A stretch of 64,000 nucleotides of DNA from Chamaea fasciata (taxonomy: Eukaryota > Chordata > Aves > Passeriformes > Sylviidae), in contig JARCOQ010000001.1 of the NCBI GenBank assembly GCA_029207755.1, positions 96,018,640 through 96,082,639 of the forward strand, given 5' to 3'. The notes below the pieces were generated by a model. It did not search any database. It worked only from the letters and a program-made list of their open reading frames with translations, and had not been told where the DNA came from. Shown one piece after another: positions 41,501 through 52,349 of the stretch. Made by a program: the position numbers and the translations under genes. Within the stretch, counting starts at the first letter, position 1. Every line of letters begins with the position of its first letter.

Positions 41501-43795
41501 ATTCATCTGGATGCCCAGTCCATGTAGAAGAGCACTTACACCACATACATTCATTTAATTGTAGGGATGCCAGAAATGAAAGAGGCTGTTGATTCCTTCT
41601 GCATGAACATTGGACAGACACAGACAGCATGCAGGATTTCCTCACCATTCCTCACCAATGCCCCATGGGATATTTGCGACTAACCTGCTTATGGTGAGGT
41701 CATACTCCTGAAAGAAAGTACCAAATTTTTTAGTGTTCTTGACCATGTTTGTCCTTGCCCTGAAGGAGCTGTTCCTCCTTTGGCCTCCTGCTATTTTTCT
41801 TGAAAGAGATGACAGTCCTCTCTGCCTTTGTCTTGATCCCGCTAGTCATCATCTTCTTCTGTTAATTTCTTTGCTGAAGCTCTTACACCCCATGGAAATA
41901 CACACTTCCACAGTTGTTACTGAATGCAAAAAATCCCACAACTCACAGCAATGTCAGCCATCTGTCACTTCTCTTTTGGCCTAAATATTGCTGGGGATCA
42001 ACCACTGTTCCAGTTCTAGGAAGGATTTTGAGCAAATTATTTTCTTTCTTTTTGAATATCTTTATTCCTGAGACTCTGTTGTGATGTCAAGTTAATTTGC
42101 AATTAATGAATGAGCCAGACTCTTGGTACCAGATGTGATTTTCTTGCAATGGAAACAGGCTTTGGGGGAGAGGTAGCAAGGTCCATGCAGCAGGAATTAA
42201 CCACTAACTCTCATCAACACATAGTACAACTTATGTCAAAAGATTCAACAATTATCATGCTGAGTCCCTATAATGTACACAACTGTTAAGAACTAACTAC
42301 TGCAGCTTCTTTTTTCCTAAAATCTCTATAAATATTTCTCATATTTAAACTACTGAGACTACATTAAATAATCAGTGTTGTTTCCCATGCACTGTTTCAG
42401 CTTCTCTGCCCTTCTTCAGCTATATAAAAAGTAAATGAAGATCACACTTGGATGAGGAAGACACACAACAATGATTAAATTTTCACCTTGAAAGCACAGA
42501 CTAGTGTCAGAATCCTCTACACCTACTCCACAGCACATGAAGTAAAATCTACTATTTCTATTTCTTTGGATCTTGCATTTTTAATGTCTATTTGAACTAC
42601 AGACTTTAAACATGGCATTCTTTTAAAGACCACAGTACACATCTGGTGGTATGAAGTCATCAAGCTTTCTTCTCCACTTAGTGCCCAGGCATTTTATAAA
42701 TTAAGCTTATGAAGTAAGCTGACTGATATTTCTCAGGTGAACTGTTCATTAGGCAAACATGATTTCAAATGAGTCAGAAACAGTCCAGAATTTTCCCCAA
42801 ACACAACAATTACGTTGAAATGAATGTGTTTTTTTAAAAGCCAAAATTTTTGTTATGTGGTTTCCAAACCAAAGTTTTGAAACTTGCCTTGAAGCTTGCT
42901 GAAGTTTAAGTAAATGAGGATTAAACTAAAACTCCATACAGAATACAAGATTATTTGGCTTTGGCCACACAAAATGCTTAACCAAACAATATTTTGGATA
43001 AAATGAAAGGGTTGGGCATTTTAACTGACCACTAGTTTTGGTGGTCCAATGCATTTTAATACAGAAAATAACAGTTAAACAGAAAATTACACTGAATTGC
43101 TTAATACATTATTTCATTCTTCTTTTTTACAAAGAGCAATTTCTGCTAGCATATAGAGAATTAGGAAGAGTCTTGGAAAAACACACAAGAAACGCTTTTG
43201 AAATTGAATCATTCCAACATCAGAGTAATGAAAAAACAAGTTGGTGCCTTCAACCCTTGTGAAAGGATGTGAAAACAAACCAATACAGCTTATTGGAGTT
43301 TATTTATCTCTGTACAATGTACATAGATAACTAATCTAGTAAATTGAATACTTCTAATTTGATTCAAGAATGGAAATGCTTTTAATATTCACAGACCTAA
43401 GTCTCAAGCATGGACCCAGAATCTTAAAGGAGAAAATCTAACTATAAAATATAAAACACAATTACTTGGCCAGTCAACTGTATTTTATTTGTGTGCATAA
43501 GGTACGGAAAAATGAAAAGTCACTTGTAACAGACATTGCACGCTTGTCATAGAAGAACACTGGACTGAAAGGCATGTTGTGAAAGGAAGGTTTACAACAC
43601 AGAGAAGTTCTTTTGTATTGAACATATGATCTTTATTTCAACTATTACATAACTTTATAGAATAAGATTTCTTCTCTTTCCCTCTACTTCTATTCCAAGT
43701 TTTGATGTTCATACTTTACCACACTCTTCACAGGACAAAGAATTATTTATGTACAATACTCTGAAAGGCACCTCAATCAACATGACACCTTTATA
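38556..43795. other. intergenic, downstream of RAMP3
   Basis: No second gene recognised. The region lies 3' of RAMP3. Frames at 41,254-41,648 overlap on opposite strands and look like chance. Confidence 0.55.
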
Positions 43796-44682
43796 TTTAT
43801 TTGTAAGATATCACTTGCACAAGTTGAAGTGAGAGTGGGGACTATACAGTGAACACAAGTCATCAAGAATAGTAATTATAAAAGAGGAAAAATAAAGAGT
43901 CTGGCATATGAAAGTTTCTTCATTACTTCTTAGTGTTATTTATAATCAGCCAATTTCCTCTCACATTTTCCAGCTCTGTAAACTTAGAGCTGTACATCCT
44001 CCCAGAGTATGTTAGTAAGACATACAATTCTAAGCAGCCATGCTTAAAGGAATTTTATAAACTATTTTATAACGTGGCATGATAATTTCCCTATGCAGAT
44101 AGTCATTGGACACATAAATTGTTTCTTTGCCAGAACAATACTTCCCAGTTTTGATAATGATGATTTTGACTAACTTCTAGGAAAAGCTGCCACCTGGTTA
44201 CATCCATAATCAATTCCTTTGCCAGTGTCAAACCCTCCAAGTCACAGGGTTCACAGATGAAAACCTTGAGTGTACTGCACAAAACCTCAAGAGATAACAC
44301 TTCCCCCACAGTCAGTATTACACACATACAGCTTTGCAAAACTTTACCAGCCACCTTTATCCACAGGAAAGTAACTTTACAACTTTTGCAGACAAGAGGT
44401 CCACCTGCCTGGAAACTCTCCTGTTTCTGGGAGCTGCCTGTAAATAACATGCTGATGAGGTTCATTGGAAGTAGAGTTTTCCACCAGCAACACTCATGGT
44501 CAAGACAAAAGAAGTGACTTGAGGCAGCAGCAGATGGCAGCTTTTCATTCACAAGAGAATCTCAGTATCTCTCTGGATCCATTTCAGCAGATCTGAAATC
44601 TTTATGCCATGTTCCTCTCTTCATCCTCCTTTCTTAGTGTTTAGGGAAGAAAGAAATGCAGAAAAAGAAAGACCAGAAGAAT
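43796..44682 (-). other. RAMP3: probable RAMP3 3' untranslated region
   Basis: The first exact AATAAA on the minus strand after the RAMP3 stop codon is at 43,796-43,801, giving a 3' UTR of roughly 0.9 kb. A second AATAAA lies near 43,633. The 149-codon minus frame at 44,103-44,552 falls inside this stretch and has no recognisable domains. It is most likely non-coding. Transcript ends are inferred, not seen. Confidence 0.4.
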
Positions 44683-44938
44683 TTATACCAGGATATCACT
44701 TCTTTTGCTGCACCATACTACCAGTGTTATCATGGCACATGTCAACATGACTGGGATCAAGATCAGTGTTATGAGAATTTCATCCGGTGGATCTTCCCAG
44801 TGAACCTTTTCTGATGTACAGTTTGAAAAGAATTGTTTATGAATTCCAGTGATAAAGCCTTCTGCAAGGGGGTTTGGCCAAAAGCAACTTGCATTGTTGG
44901 CTTCACGTTCTGTGCACTGGGTAAAGTTGTCATAATAC
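44683..44938 (-). CDS. RAMP3: RAMP3 terminal coding exon
   Basis: RAMP3 is a single-pass accessory protein that escorts the calcitonin-receptor-like and calcitonin receptors to the cell surface and shapes their response to adrenomedullin and amylin. The exon begins after a good acceptor (cttcttttcccag, minus strand) at 44,938 with one base of a split codon, then runs 84 codons to TAA at 44,683-44,685. Visible features, numbered within the exon: cysteines at 8, 18 and 40; sequons at N4, N15 and N39; the family blocks PNPLAEGFITGIHKQFFSNC (21-40) and WEDPPDE (47-53); a transmembrane helix at about 54-75; and a short tail, SKRSDILV. The PNPLA-x-GFITGIH and SKR tail separate it from RAMP1 and RAMP2. 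The tail resembles the human PDZ-binding end but has Ile where human has Thr. The signal-peptide exon and the middle exon were not found. Confidence 0.95.
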
Positions 44939-46382
44939 CTGGGAAAAGAAGAAAATTAAGAGAAGTTGAAATAGAATGTATATGCATATTACACTTAGAG
45001 AAGGCTACAGAGGGTGCCATATGAAATCTCTGAGAGTGCGTCTATCATGTAGGTACTCCACTGAAGGGACCTCTAATGGAAGCTGTGGCTACTTGCTACA
45101 CAGTGAGGCAGAAGGAGAACTGACTCACACGTACTAATGCAACTGAGAGACTTCATGTGAAGTTCTGAGATCCCAAACGGACAATAGTCAAACCCTGACT
45201 ACAGCCAGGACCTCCTAATGCCACTAAAGTACAAATAGAACTCCCTCACTAGAGACATTTACAGATTCTTTTAAAAACATGCACACAAATGTGCCAAGAA
45301 CAGCACATTTTGAACAAAGTATGGATATTTCATGCCTCAACTGCAACTGGACGTGACATTGTGGTGAAAATTATGATGTGACACTAGGACTGAACCACAA
45401 CATGCAGTACTGTGTAAAAACTTTGGTTCTGTTGCAGTCTCATGCAGTAAGAAAATAACGGGAAAATAAACACACAGAAAGTTAGCTTTTGACAAAATTC
45501 CTCTTCTTTCCAACTCCAGCAAATGCCAGCAGGGAATAAACAAATAATTTCTAATTACTTGTTTGCTTGTGAAAGGCTGGGAATTCCTTGTAATCCTTAA
45601 CATGTGATTTCAATGCTGCATGTGCTAAGATTTACTTGTCCAGGAATAACTTATATTTATGAGAATTGGCTACCCCTCAGGAAAAAAAAAGGAAACAATA
45701 AGCCTAAATGAGTAATCATATGGGTTTTGTGGTGTTAAGCTGAAGAAATTCAGGAAGTGAATGGGTATGGAGGGAGGAGATCAGAAATTAGGAAGATGAA
45801 GAGTGTCTGGTCAGTGCATGAATAGGGCAAGAAATAAGGAAGCTGAATTATTATCTGTTGCATTTATTTTAGTCCTGCATGACTCATTAAACTCACTTCA
45901 AAGAGGAATTAAATAGAGACAGCAAAAATCCACATGACACCTCCAGGGACAGCATCCTGTTATACCATCTGAAGACCCTACAGTCTCCCTTACAGATCAT
46001 ATAAATACGGTAACTCCTGATGAATGACTCATTCTGACATTAAGTTCTACAGAGGACTAATGTTGACTCAAACCTTTGCTGTTAAAGAAGAGACATTCAG
46101 TGTCTGAGCCAAGACTGAAGTCTACTGTCTACTGTCTGTCTGTCAGTGGAAATCTCTGCCTGCCCATGCTACAAACACACAGGTTGGGAACATAGCCTGC
46201 TAAGCATCTGAATTGTCATGTCTGTGCTCACAGGAAAAGAAAAAGCCTCACAGAAAGGCCCTTCTGCAAGTTCCTCACAGTTCTCATTCTCAAGGAGTTT
46301 GAGCCAATACTGCCTCATTCATAAACACATACACTGGACAATCTAACACCAAACTCTGGCACGAAGAGGCATATATGCACAA
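44939..46382 (-). other. RAMP3 intron, left end
   Basis: Sequence immediately upstream of the terminal exon on the minus strand. No exon or repeat recognised. Confidence 0.7.
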
Positions 46383-46388
46383 TGTATG

Positions 46389-46791
46389 TGTAGCAGATAT
46401 AGGCTGTAATTGAATCACCCAGACTGGGCCTCATCCTGAGGCCTGTAGGAGTTAGTGGCATAGGTAGAAATTCAGTGCCAAGAGTGTGGGGCAGTTAGAA
46501 TTACAACTTAAGGTGTTAGCAAGGGTCAGAGGGTTTTACAGTAGTTAGCAAGTACAGTAATTAGTGTGGACACAGTAGCTGCCTTAGGAGTTTATTAAGC
46601 ATTAAGTGTTTACATTCTTCCCTGTGCTCTATGCCAATGAGAATACACCTGTAACTATAAACTATGTAGACTGTATAAAACCTGCCATCTTACACAGAAT
46701 AAACAGAGAACATAGCATTGATCATATTGACTGGACCTGCGTTTTTGCTTTCGCCCGAACTCCCCGTTTATTTTAGAGTCACCTTGCTATT
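46389..46791 (+). mobile_element. solo LTR of the env-bearing ERV family, 6-bp target duplication
   Basis: A 403-bp LTR starting TGTAGCAGATATAGG and aligning end to end with the provirus 3' LTR at 55,635-56,052, including 'agtacagtaattggtgtgg'-type words, 'cattcttccctgtgc', 'aaacctgccatcttacacag' and AATAAA at 46,698-46,703. The direct repeat TGTATG flanks it (46,383-46,388 and 46,792-46,797). Because it has its own target duplication it is an independent insertion, not the missing 5' LTR of the provirus. Confidence 0.9.
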
Positions 46792-46797
46792 TGTATG

Positions 46798-47690
46798 TAT
46801 ATTTTAAGCAAAGCAACTAGAAAGGAAGCTTTTGTGACATCAGCAACCACAAGAAAACAACAGGAAATAAGCTAAAAATAAAATACAAATACCAGCTGTT
46901 TGCTATTTTAATAGTATCATTCTTCTGTGCGACCTGATGACATACAGTCTTTATGTCCTTGGACTAAATTAGAAGCTGAAGATGTCTAGTTGAATGTGGG
47001 AGATAGAGTCTCAGAGGACCTGAAGAGCAATGAGTCTGAAGGCAAGGCTACAAGGTTCAGCAGGCTACAATGCAGAGATGGAGGAGCATCCAGCTGCCCA
47101 GACAGATCAGTGTCCCACCTGGCACAGACACTAGGTAAGACTTCAGAATGCTGGACTCTGCTCCAGCCTGCTCTGGGCCACACTCTCATGAGCACCCTTG
47201 TGCCATCAATGGCTACTGTTACAGCCACCTCAGTAAGAAAACCAACAATAAATCCAGGAGATTTCTGCACAAAAATACCCTAAGTTCAAAGATGATAGAA
47301 TTATTTTTATTAATAATTATAATTATTTTTGATTAATTGATGTATCAATATAATTATTTTTGATTAATTCATTACATAATTCTATTTGATGAGATAATTA
47401 TTTTTCCTCTGTGTTTAAAATCCTATAGAAAATTCCATGTTATACCAAGAATTCTGTAGATTTTTTTTAAATGTTAGATGGTGTGAACAAAAATATTTCC
47501 CACTGATTTTGGATTGGAAATACAACACAGCTAGAAAATGTGGGTTAAGTGTGTCCAGAAGGCCAGATAAAAATAACTTGTGACATACACTGTATTTGAA
47601 ATACTGAATCCTTAAAAGCCAAAGTAGAATAAAAATATTATCCTAGTAGTTGGAATTCCTAATAATTTTTCCTTAAAACCTTCTCTCATG
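46798..47690. other. intronic or flanking, nothing recognised
   Basis: Overlapping frames on both strands at 46,986-47,336 show no family match. A short direct repeat, ataattatttttgattaatt, occurs twice near 47,320 and 47,350. Confidence 0.5.
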
Positions 47691-47692
47691 AA

Positions 47693-47760
<68 letters not shown>

Positions 47761-47770
47761 AAAAAAAAAA
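47691..47770 (+). repeat. (AAAG)n microsatellite
   Basis: About 17 nearly perfect tetranucleotide units ending in a run of ten or more A. Likely length-polymorphic. Confidence 0.97.
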
Positions 47771-50491
47771 GCTACCTGCACTATAACTCTCAGTTCACAC
47801 AATTGTGAGAAGGTACATAAAGGAAAATCTCAGCTGGAGAATTGTATGTCTGCCTGTCAAGCTGAATTCACTTAAATATTTATGTAGTTTAGTAATTTAG
47901 AGTTTATGCACTGCAATAGAAAATTCATATTAAGAAAAAAGATCCTCTGCATGGCACTGTGGAGCAGCTGCCTCAGAAGGGAGCAACCGCATCCTCATTA
48001 CCACAGCATGGATATTCTTGTAGCTGATCAATTGGTTTGCAAATTGTTGGGCTTTTTTAAGAGGGAGATGGGGGTAAATAGATATTTAATTCCAGTTCAA
48101 TTCTCCAATGCTTAGTTCTTTTATGTCTTTTGTAATTCTCTTTATTCAAATAGTAAAGGCTGGAATAGGGAACCTTTTCACTCTGTGTAACAAAATGGCA
48201 ATGACAAAGATGTCCTGGCCTCTGACTGGAGATACTTCAAGAGAAGTGCATTAAAGTTACACAACCTGTGAAAGGAAAGAACAAGAAATCATAGTTTCCA
48301 CTTAATCCCAGAACAAATAACTGGAGAGCACATTGGAGCTCAAGCTCCTTCACCTCTCAGATTATAAAAGGGTGTGGGAACATTCTTATTCTTTGTGCTG
48401 AGAAACATTTTCATCTCTTTCAGGCTAGCTACAAGGTACATAGGTAGTACTCAAGAAAGGCATATTCACTGGGAGCCGGGTCACAAGCTTTGTGACAAAT
48501 GGGCCAAAAAATTAATAGGAGTTTTAACTCAGCTAAGTAGTCCAACAGAGAAAACTAAAAATCTAAGCATAGTCTGAGCAACAAAATCCATATAAAGCTG
48601 TGCTTTAACCTGATACACTCAGGACAACTGTAGTTTGTATTGAGGAACCAACTCCTTGGTCATACTGCACATTATTGAAAATACTTTCAGAGAACATATA
48701 AAATAATTCCTTTCAGAGCAATCTCTGAGCTATAACACATTTATTATGAAAGACAATTTTCAATATTCTGGAACAATACCTCATTTTCAGAGCACACACG
48801 CTTTTTCTCCTGTACTTCATCTTACCACTAAACTAGATACTAACAACCGTGTCACTGTTTTTTTTGTTGTTGTTGTTGTTGAAACTGTGGAAGATTTTAT
48901 TTTGTGAGTATTTTACCCATGAGAAAACATATTTTTTATGTATTACCTATAACTAAGAACCTGGACAGCAGGCAGTTATTATGAGGAATGGTAGTGGACA
49001 CATTTGCCTTAATGGGACAGTGTTTCATGGAGTGTCCACTCAAACTGTTAAATTAGGCAGCTGGGTTTATTACATCTCATCTGTCTCAGGGTACACAGTT
49101 GCCTCTCACTCAAGGCACTGAGCCCCTCAGTCTAAGTGGGGCTTGAATCTCATCCACAGTTTCCCATATCTCCAGGGAGGAATGTCGTACATTCTTGCTC
49201 TTTCTTCCTCAATATCCCTGCACAGGAAAACTGCAGCGATGATTGGTTTACAAAAGCACAAAACCCACAACCCTCTCCTCCACATTTTCATGAGACTAAG
49301 AAAACAAATAGATTGTTTAATTAAGAGTTTTAGAAAATAGCATTTTCCAATGCAAAACTGCTATTTGAAAGAATTCCAAACAATTCTCAAAAAGCTGAAT
49401 ACCATATATGTACTACTTAAGACAAACATTTGAGGGCATTTTCTGGCTGCAGCCAGTAGACCCACTGTCAGTTCCAACAGGAGAATCTTTCCACCTCTCC
49501 AGCACTCATGAATAGCCCACCACAGAGACACTCAGCACATAAGCAGTCAGGAATGTTTTGCAGTTGCTTAATGATGAGGGCCAGGAATTAAAAACCAAAA
49601 CACAACACTTTCACTACCTCATTTTAAATAAATCAGTTTCATGACTACTGATTTAATTATAAAAGGGCAGTACAAGATACACACAATACATTGTGAGTAA
49701 TTTTTGTTACTCTGAGTCCATTAAGTACTCAAAATATAATGAAAAATCTCTCTATCATAATTGAGTCTTGATGCAAACTAGGTAATAGATACACCAGGGA
49801 CACTCGCTTCTGCTACTCTACAATCCCAGACAGCAACCTAGAGGCACTGTTCCAGGACACTACAAGTCATGCAGTGTATTTTAATAAAGATGCTTTAAAA
49901 CTATTTGCTCTCCCCCAGATTATTCAACCAAAAATTTCTTTATATAAAGTCACATATTAAATTGAATTACCATCCTTGTAACCACCACCCAGACACAAAT
50001 ATAAAATGCTGAAATGTAAAAATATTAATGAGAAATAACATATGATAAGAAAGGCTTTTCTTACATAATTTCCAGATGAAGTGGAGGCAGGAAGTAGCAA
50101 AAACCCTCAGAAAAATAAAAAGCCTATTCTTACGTGAGATGCAGTCAGACTGTACAGAACTTCAGAGTGTAACAGCTTGGTAACAACTTCAAACAAGGAT
50201 CCAAACCTTAAAATGATAATATCCTACAGTTTCACCACCATGTAAAAAGGATAGCTTTAATTTTATAGTGAGTTAGGATCTTATAAATATGGTGGAATAT
50301 TTCTGAGATTTTCTCACTCAATGTCTCCCCAAACAGATTTCTGTCTCTGTCTCTCCATTCTTTTAATCACATATCTTCTGGCAAGATGAGTATTCTCACA
50401 GTCACATTTTTACCTCCCTAATCAGATCAGATCTACTGTTGTGCAGCTCCAATACAGAATTCAGCCTCAAGAAAATAATGTGCTACAAAAC
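47771..50491. other. intronic or flanking, nothing recognised
   Basis: AT-rich; a short (TTG)n run near 48,864-48,882. No exon matching the missing RAMP3 exons was found on the minus strand. Confidence 0.55.
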
Positions 50492-50495
50492 GTAA

Positions 50496-51284
50496 TGTTA
50501 TAAATGGGCAGGAGACACAGTTTCCTCCTTTAAATGCCTTTATTAATAAACAGGGTCTCGAGGGGCGGCCTACGTCGCTGCTGCTCCCTTTACGTCCACA
50601 CCGCTGAGGAGGAGGTGCAATCCACTTTGCTGCTCGTGCTGCAGAGTGGGAGTTCTTGCCTCACGGGGGTTCCAAAACACTCTTATGGCTCATGGAGTCC
50701 AGGGGTGTCTTGCTCTTTAAGTACTTTGTAAGTTATGGTGAGATACAAAAGCTTATGAAAACCCTCAGCATAAATACCCTTGTGTATGTTTAGTCCAGTG
50801 CTGTCTTTGGCAGATTTAAACTTTGAGTTGGCTCGTTTTGGCTAGGGGCTCTTGGTGTTGATATGGTCCCATCATGCAGCTGGGCTCTTTTAATTTCCAT
50901 AAGGGTGGCAGCAGCAGCCTGACTGACAGGCCAGTTGTCAGCAGGAAGTAGGAAGAGGATCTGACGGGAAGTGGAGCAAGCAGGGAACAAGCCAATGGGA
51001 CAGGCTGGGTGCAGGCAGGGTGCAGGCAGGTAAAGCAGCAGCAGAAATGGAGAGCGGTGATGCCAGGGAGCGGTGATGCCAGGGAGCAGTGATGCCAGGG
51101 AGCAGTGATGCCAGGGAGCAGCAACAGCTTGACTTGATGGAAAGGCTAAGTGGGATTTTGGGGTGAGGGATACAGAGTGGACAAAACTGCCAAACAGCAT
51201 TATAACTCTTGAACTAAATTTAACAAAACATTACAACTCTATAACCAACAACTTATAACTTCATCACCATTCTTATTTATCACA
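50496..51284 (-). mobile_element. solo LTR, separate family, probable 4-bp target duplication
   Basis: On the minus strand it starts TGTGATAAATAAG (right end 51,284) and ends in TTTATAACA (left end 50,496). GTAA flanks it on both sides (50,492-50,495 and 51,285-51,288). A minus-strand AATAAA is at 50,539-50,544 and is followed by a GC-rich presumed U5. A 16-bp unit is repeated four times at 51,053-51,116. It lies just upstream of, and opposite in orientation to, the ERV at 51,392. A 4-bp duplication would fit a gammaretrovirus-like (class I) element, but that is inference. Confidence 0.75.
51053..51116. repeat. 16-bp tandem repeat, four units
   Basis: Units agcggtgatgccaggg (twice) then agcagtgatgccaggg (twice), inside the presumed U3 of the minus-strand LTR. 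Repeated U3 units are often enhancer elements. Confidence 0.95.
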
Positions 51285-51391
51285 GTAAGGAAGGGAATGA
51301 ATGGGGGAGGGGGGAAACTAGTTTAAATGACAAAATTATAAAGTATAGTTTACTCTCATGCCACTCATAATGGACATTGTGACAGATTTAC

Positions 51392-51458
51392 TCATATTGA
51401 TCGGACCTACGTTTGCTCTGCCGACTGCCTTTCATTATTTCTGGGTTCCCCTGCGACT
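51392..51458 (+). repeat. truncated 5' LTR, U5 end only
   Basis: Starts tcatattgatcggacctacg and ends cccctgcgact, matching the last 67 bases of the 3' LTR. Further left, resemblance to the LTR fades and no U3, TATA or polyadenylation signal is visible, so this copy cannot be a normal promoter. Confidence 0.85.
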
Positions 51459-51463
51459 TTGCC

Positions 51464-51481
51464 TGGTGCCCAAATGGCAGG
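51464..51481 (+). other. primer-binding-like site
   Basis: TGGTGCCCAAATGGCAGG lies five bases after the LTR end. The TGG start and position are as expected for a tRNA primer site. The remainder does not clearly match a tRNA I can name. Confidence 0.55.
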
Positions 51482-51564
51482 ACCCTAGAAAAACATTTAA
51501 GCGAATCCGGATTCCACAAAGACGTTGGAAACCCTTCTCTCACGGGTTCGGGTGCAGCTCCGGC

Positions 51565-51640
51565 GCACGTTAAACCTTCGCCGAAGTGCGGAGCACGTTA
51601 AGCCTTTGCCGAAGCGTGGAGCACCTTTAAGCCTTCGTGT
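51565..51640 (+). repeat. 28-bp tandem repeat in the ERV leader
   Basis: Two full units (51,565-51,592 and 51,593-51,620) and most of a third. Each begins gcacgttaa or gcacctttaa and contains a ccttcgccgaag-like self-complementary core. Confidence 0.9.
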
Positions 51641-51746
51641 TCAGCTATCTGAGGCTGGACGGAGCGAGGGGGTCGGTCCCGACGGAGGTGCCACTGTCAC
51701 GGGAGAGGGAGTGCCGCGGTGAAAAACATCAGTTAAGTAAGGTAAC

Positions 51747-52349
51747 ATGGAAGCGGAATTAAAGGCGGCCACGTGGCTTTTGTGCCAGCTCCTCTCAAAG
51801 AGAGGTGAAAAACTAAAAGAAAGTGATTTAGAGCAGTTGGCGTTGTGGGCGAGAAAGAAAGGAAAATTACATAAGGCATCTCAGTCTTTCAGTGTCTCTG
51901 AATGGCGTGAAATTGGTGATTTACTTTGGGACACGGCAATCGCAGGCGGCAAAGACGGGAAAGTCGCGAATGAACTGGGGGCGGTTTGTAAGAAAATTGT
52001 AACTACCTTACAGTCTTTCTCTGCTGAGAGAAGGGCTGTCACAGCTGCCCTTCAGGCTTTTGAAGGGGTGGAGGCTGAAAAATTAGATCCACAGCCACTG
52101 CTGCAGCCGCGCCCAACAATCACGACCTGGTTGAGTTTTTGTAACTTGCGCCCAATGAAAGGTTCGTCTGTGCATGTCCGTTCCAGTTCCCAGGATGTCC
52201 TGGATCATGTGACACAGGCGGCGGAAGTGTCCTCTCCGCTTGCTAGACCAACTGCGCAGAAACAGGACGGGACTCCACGGTCCCCTTTGGGGGGCGTGGT
52301 GAATGACATGAGCTCAGGCGGAGCCAGAGGCAGGACGGAGCGGACCTGA
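51747..52349 (+). pseudogene. gag: gag, N-terminal (matrix) part
   Basis: Two hundred codons from an ATG that follows the ERV leader to a TGA. Residues 1-115 are rich in Lys, Leu and Trp and read as a compact helical domain (for example LLCQLLSKRGEKLKES, ARKKGKLHKASQSF, WREIGDLLWDTA), as expected of a retroviral matrix domain. The C-terminal 80 residues are Pro/Ser/Gln-rich. The usual gag carries capsid and zinc-knuckle nucleocapsid domains: here no major homology region or CCHC box follows. The frame stops early and a C12 run at 52,425-52,436 lies just beyond. The assignment rests on position and composition, not a recognised catalytic motif. The product would be a truncated matrix-like protein, if made. 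Confidence 0.7.

Noticed and set aside
44103..44552. 149-codon open frame on the minus strand
   Set aside because: It lies in the likely RAMP3 3' UTR, has no recognisable domain and overlaps an open frame on the opposite strand. Chance openness in a region of moderate GC is the simpler reading.
46986..47336. Overlapping frames, one with a cysteine-containing string that resembles an EGF-like repeat
   Set aside because: Cysteine spacing is wrong for an EGF module, there is no splice context, and both strands are open alike.
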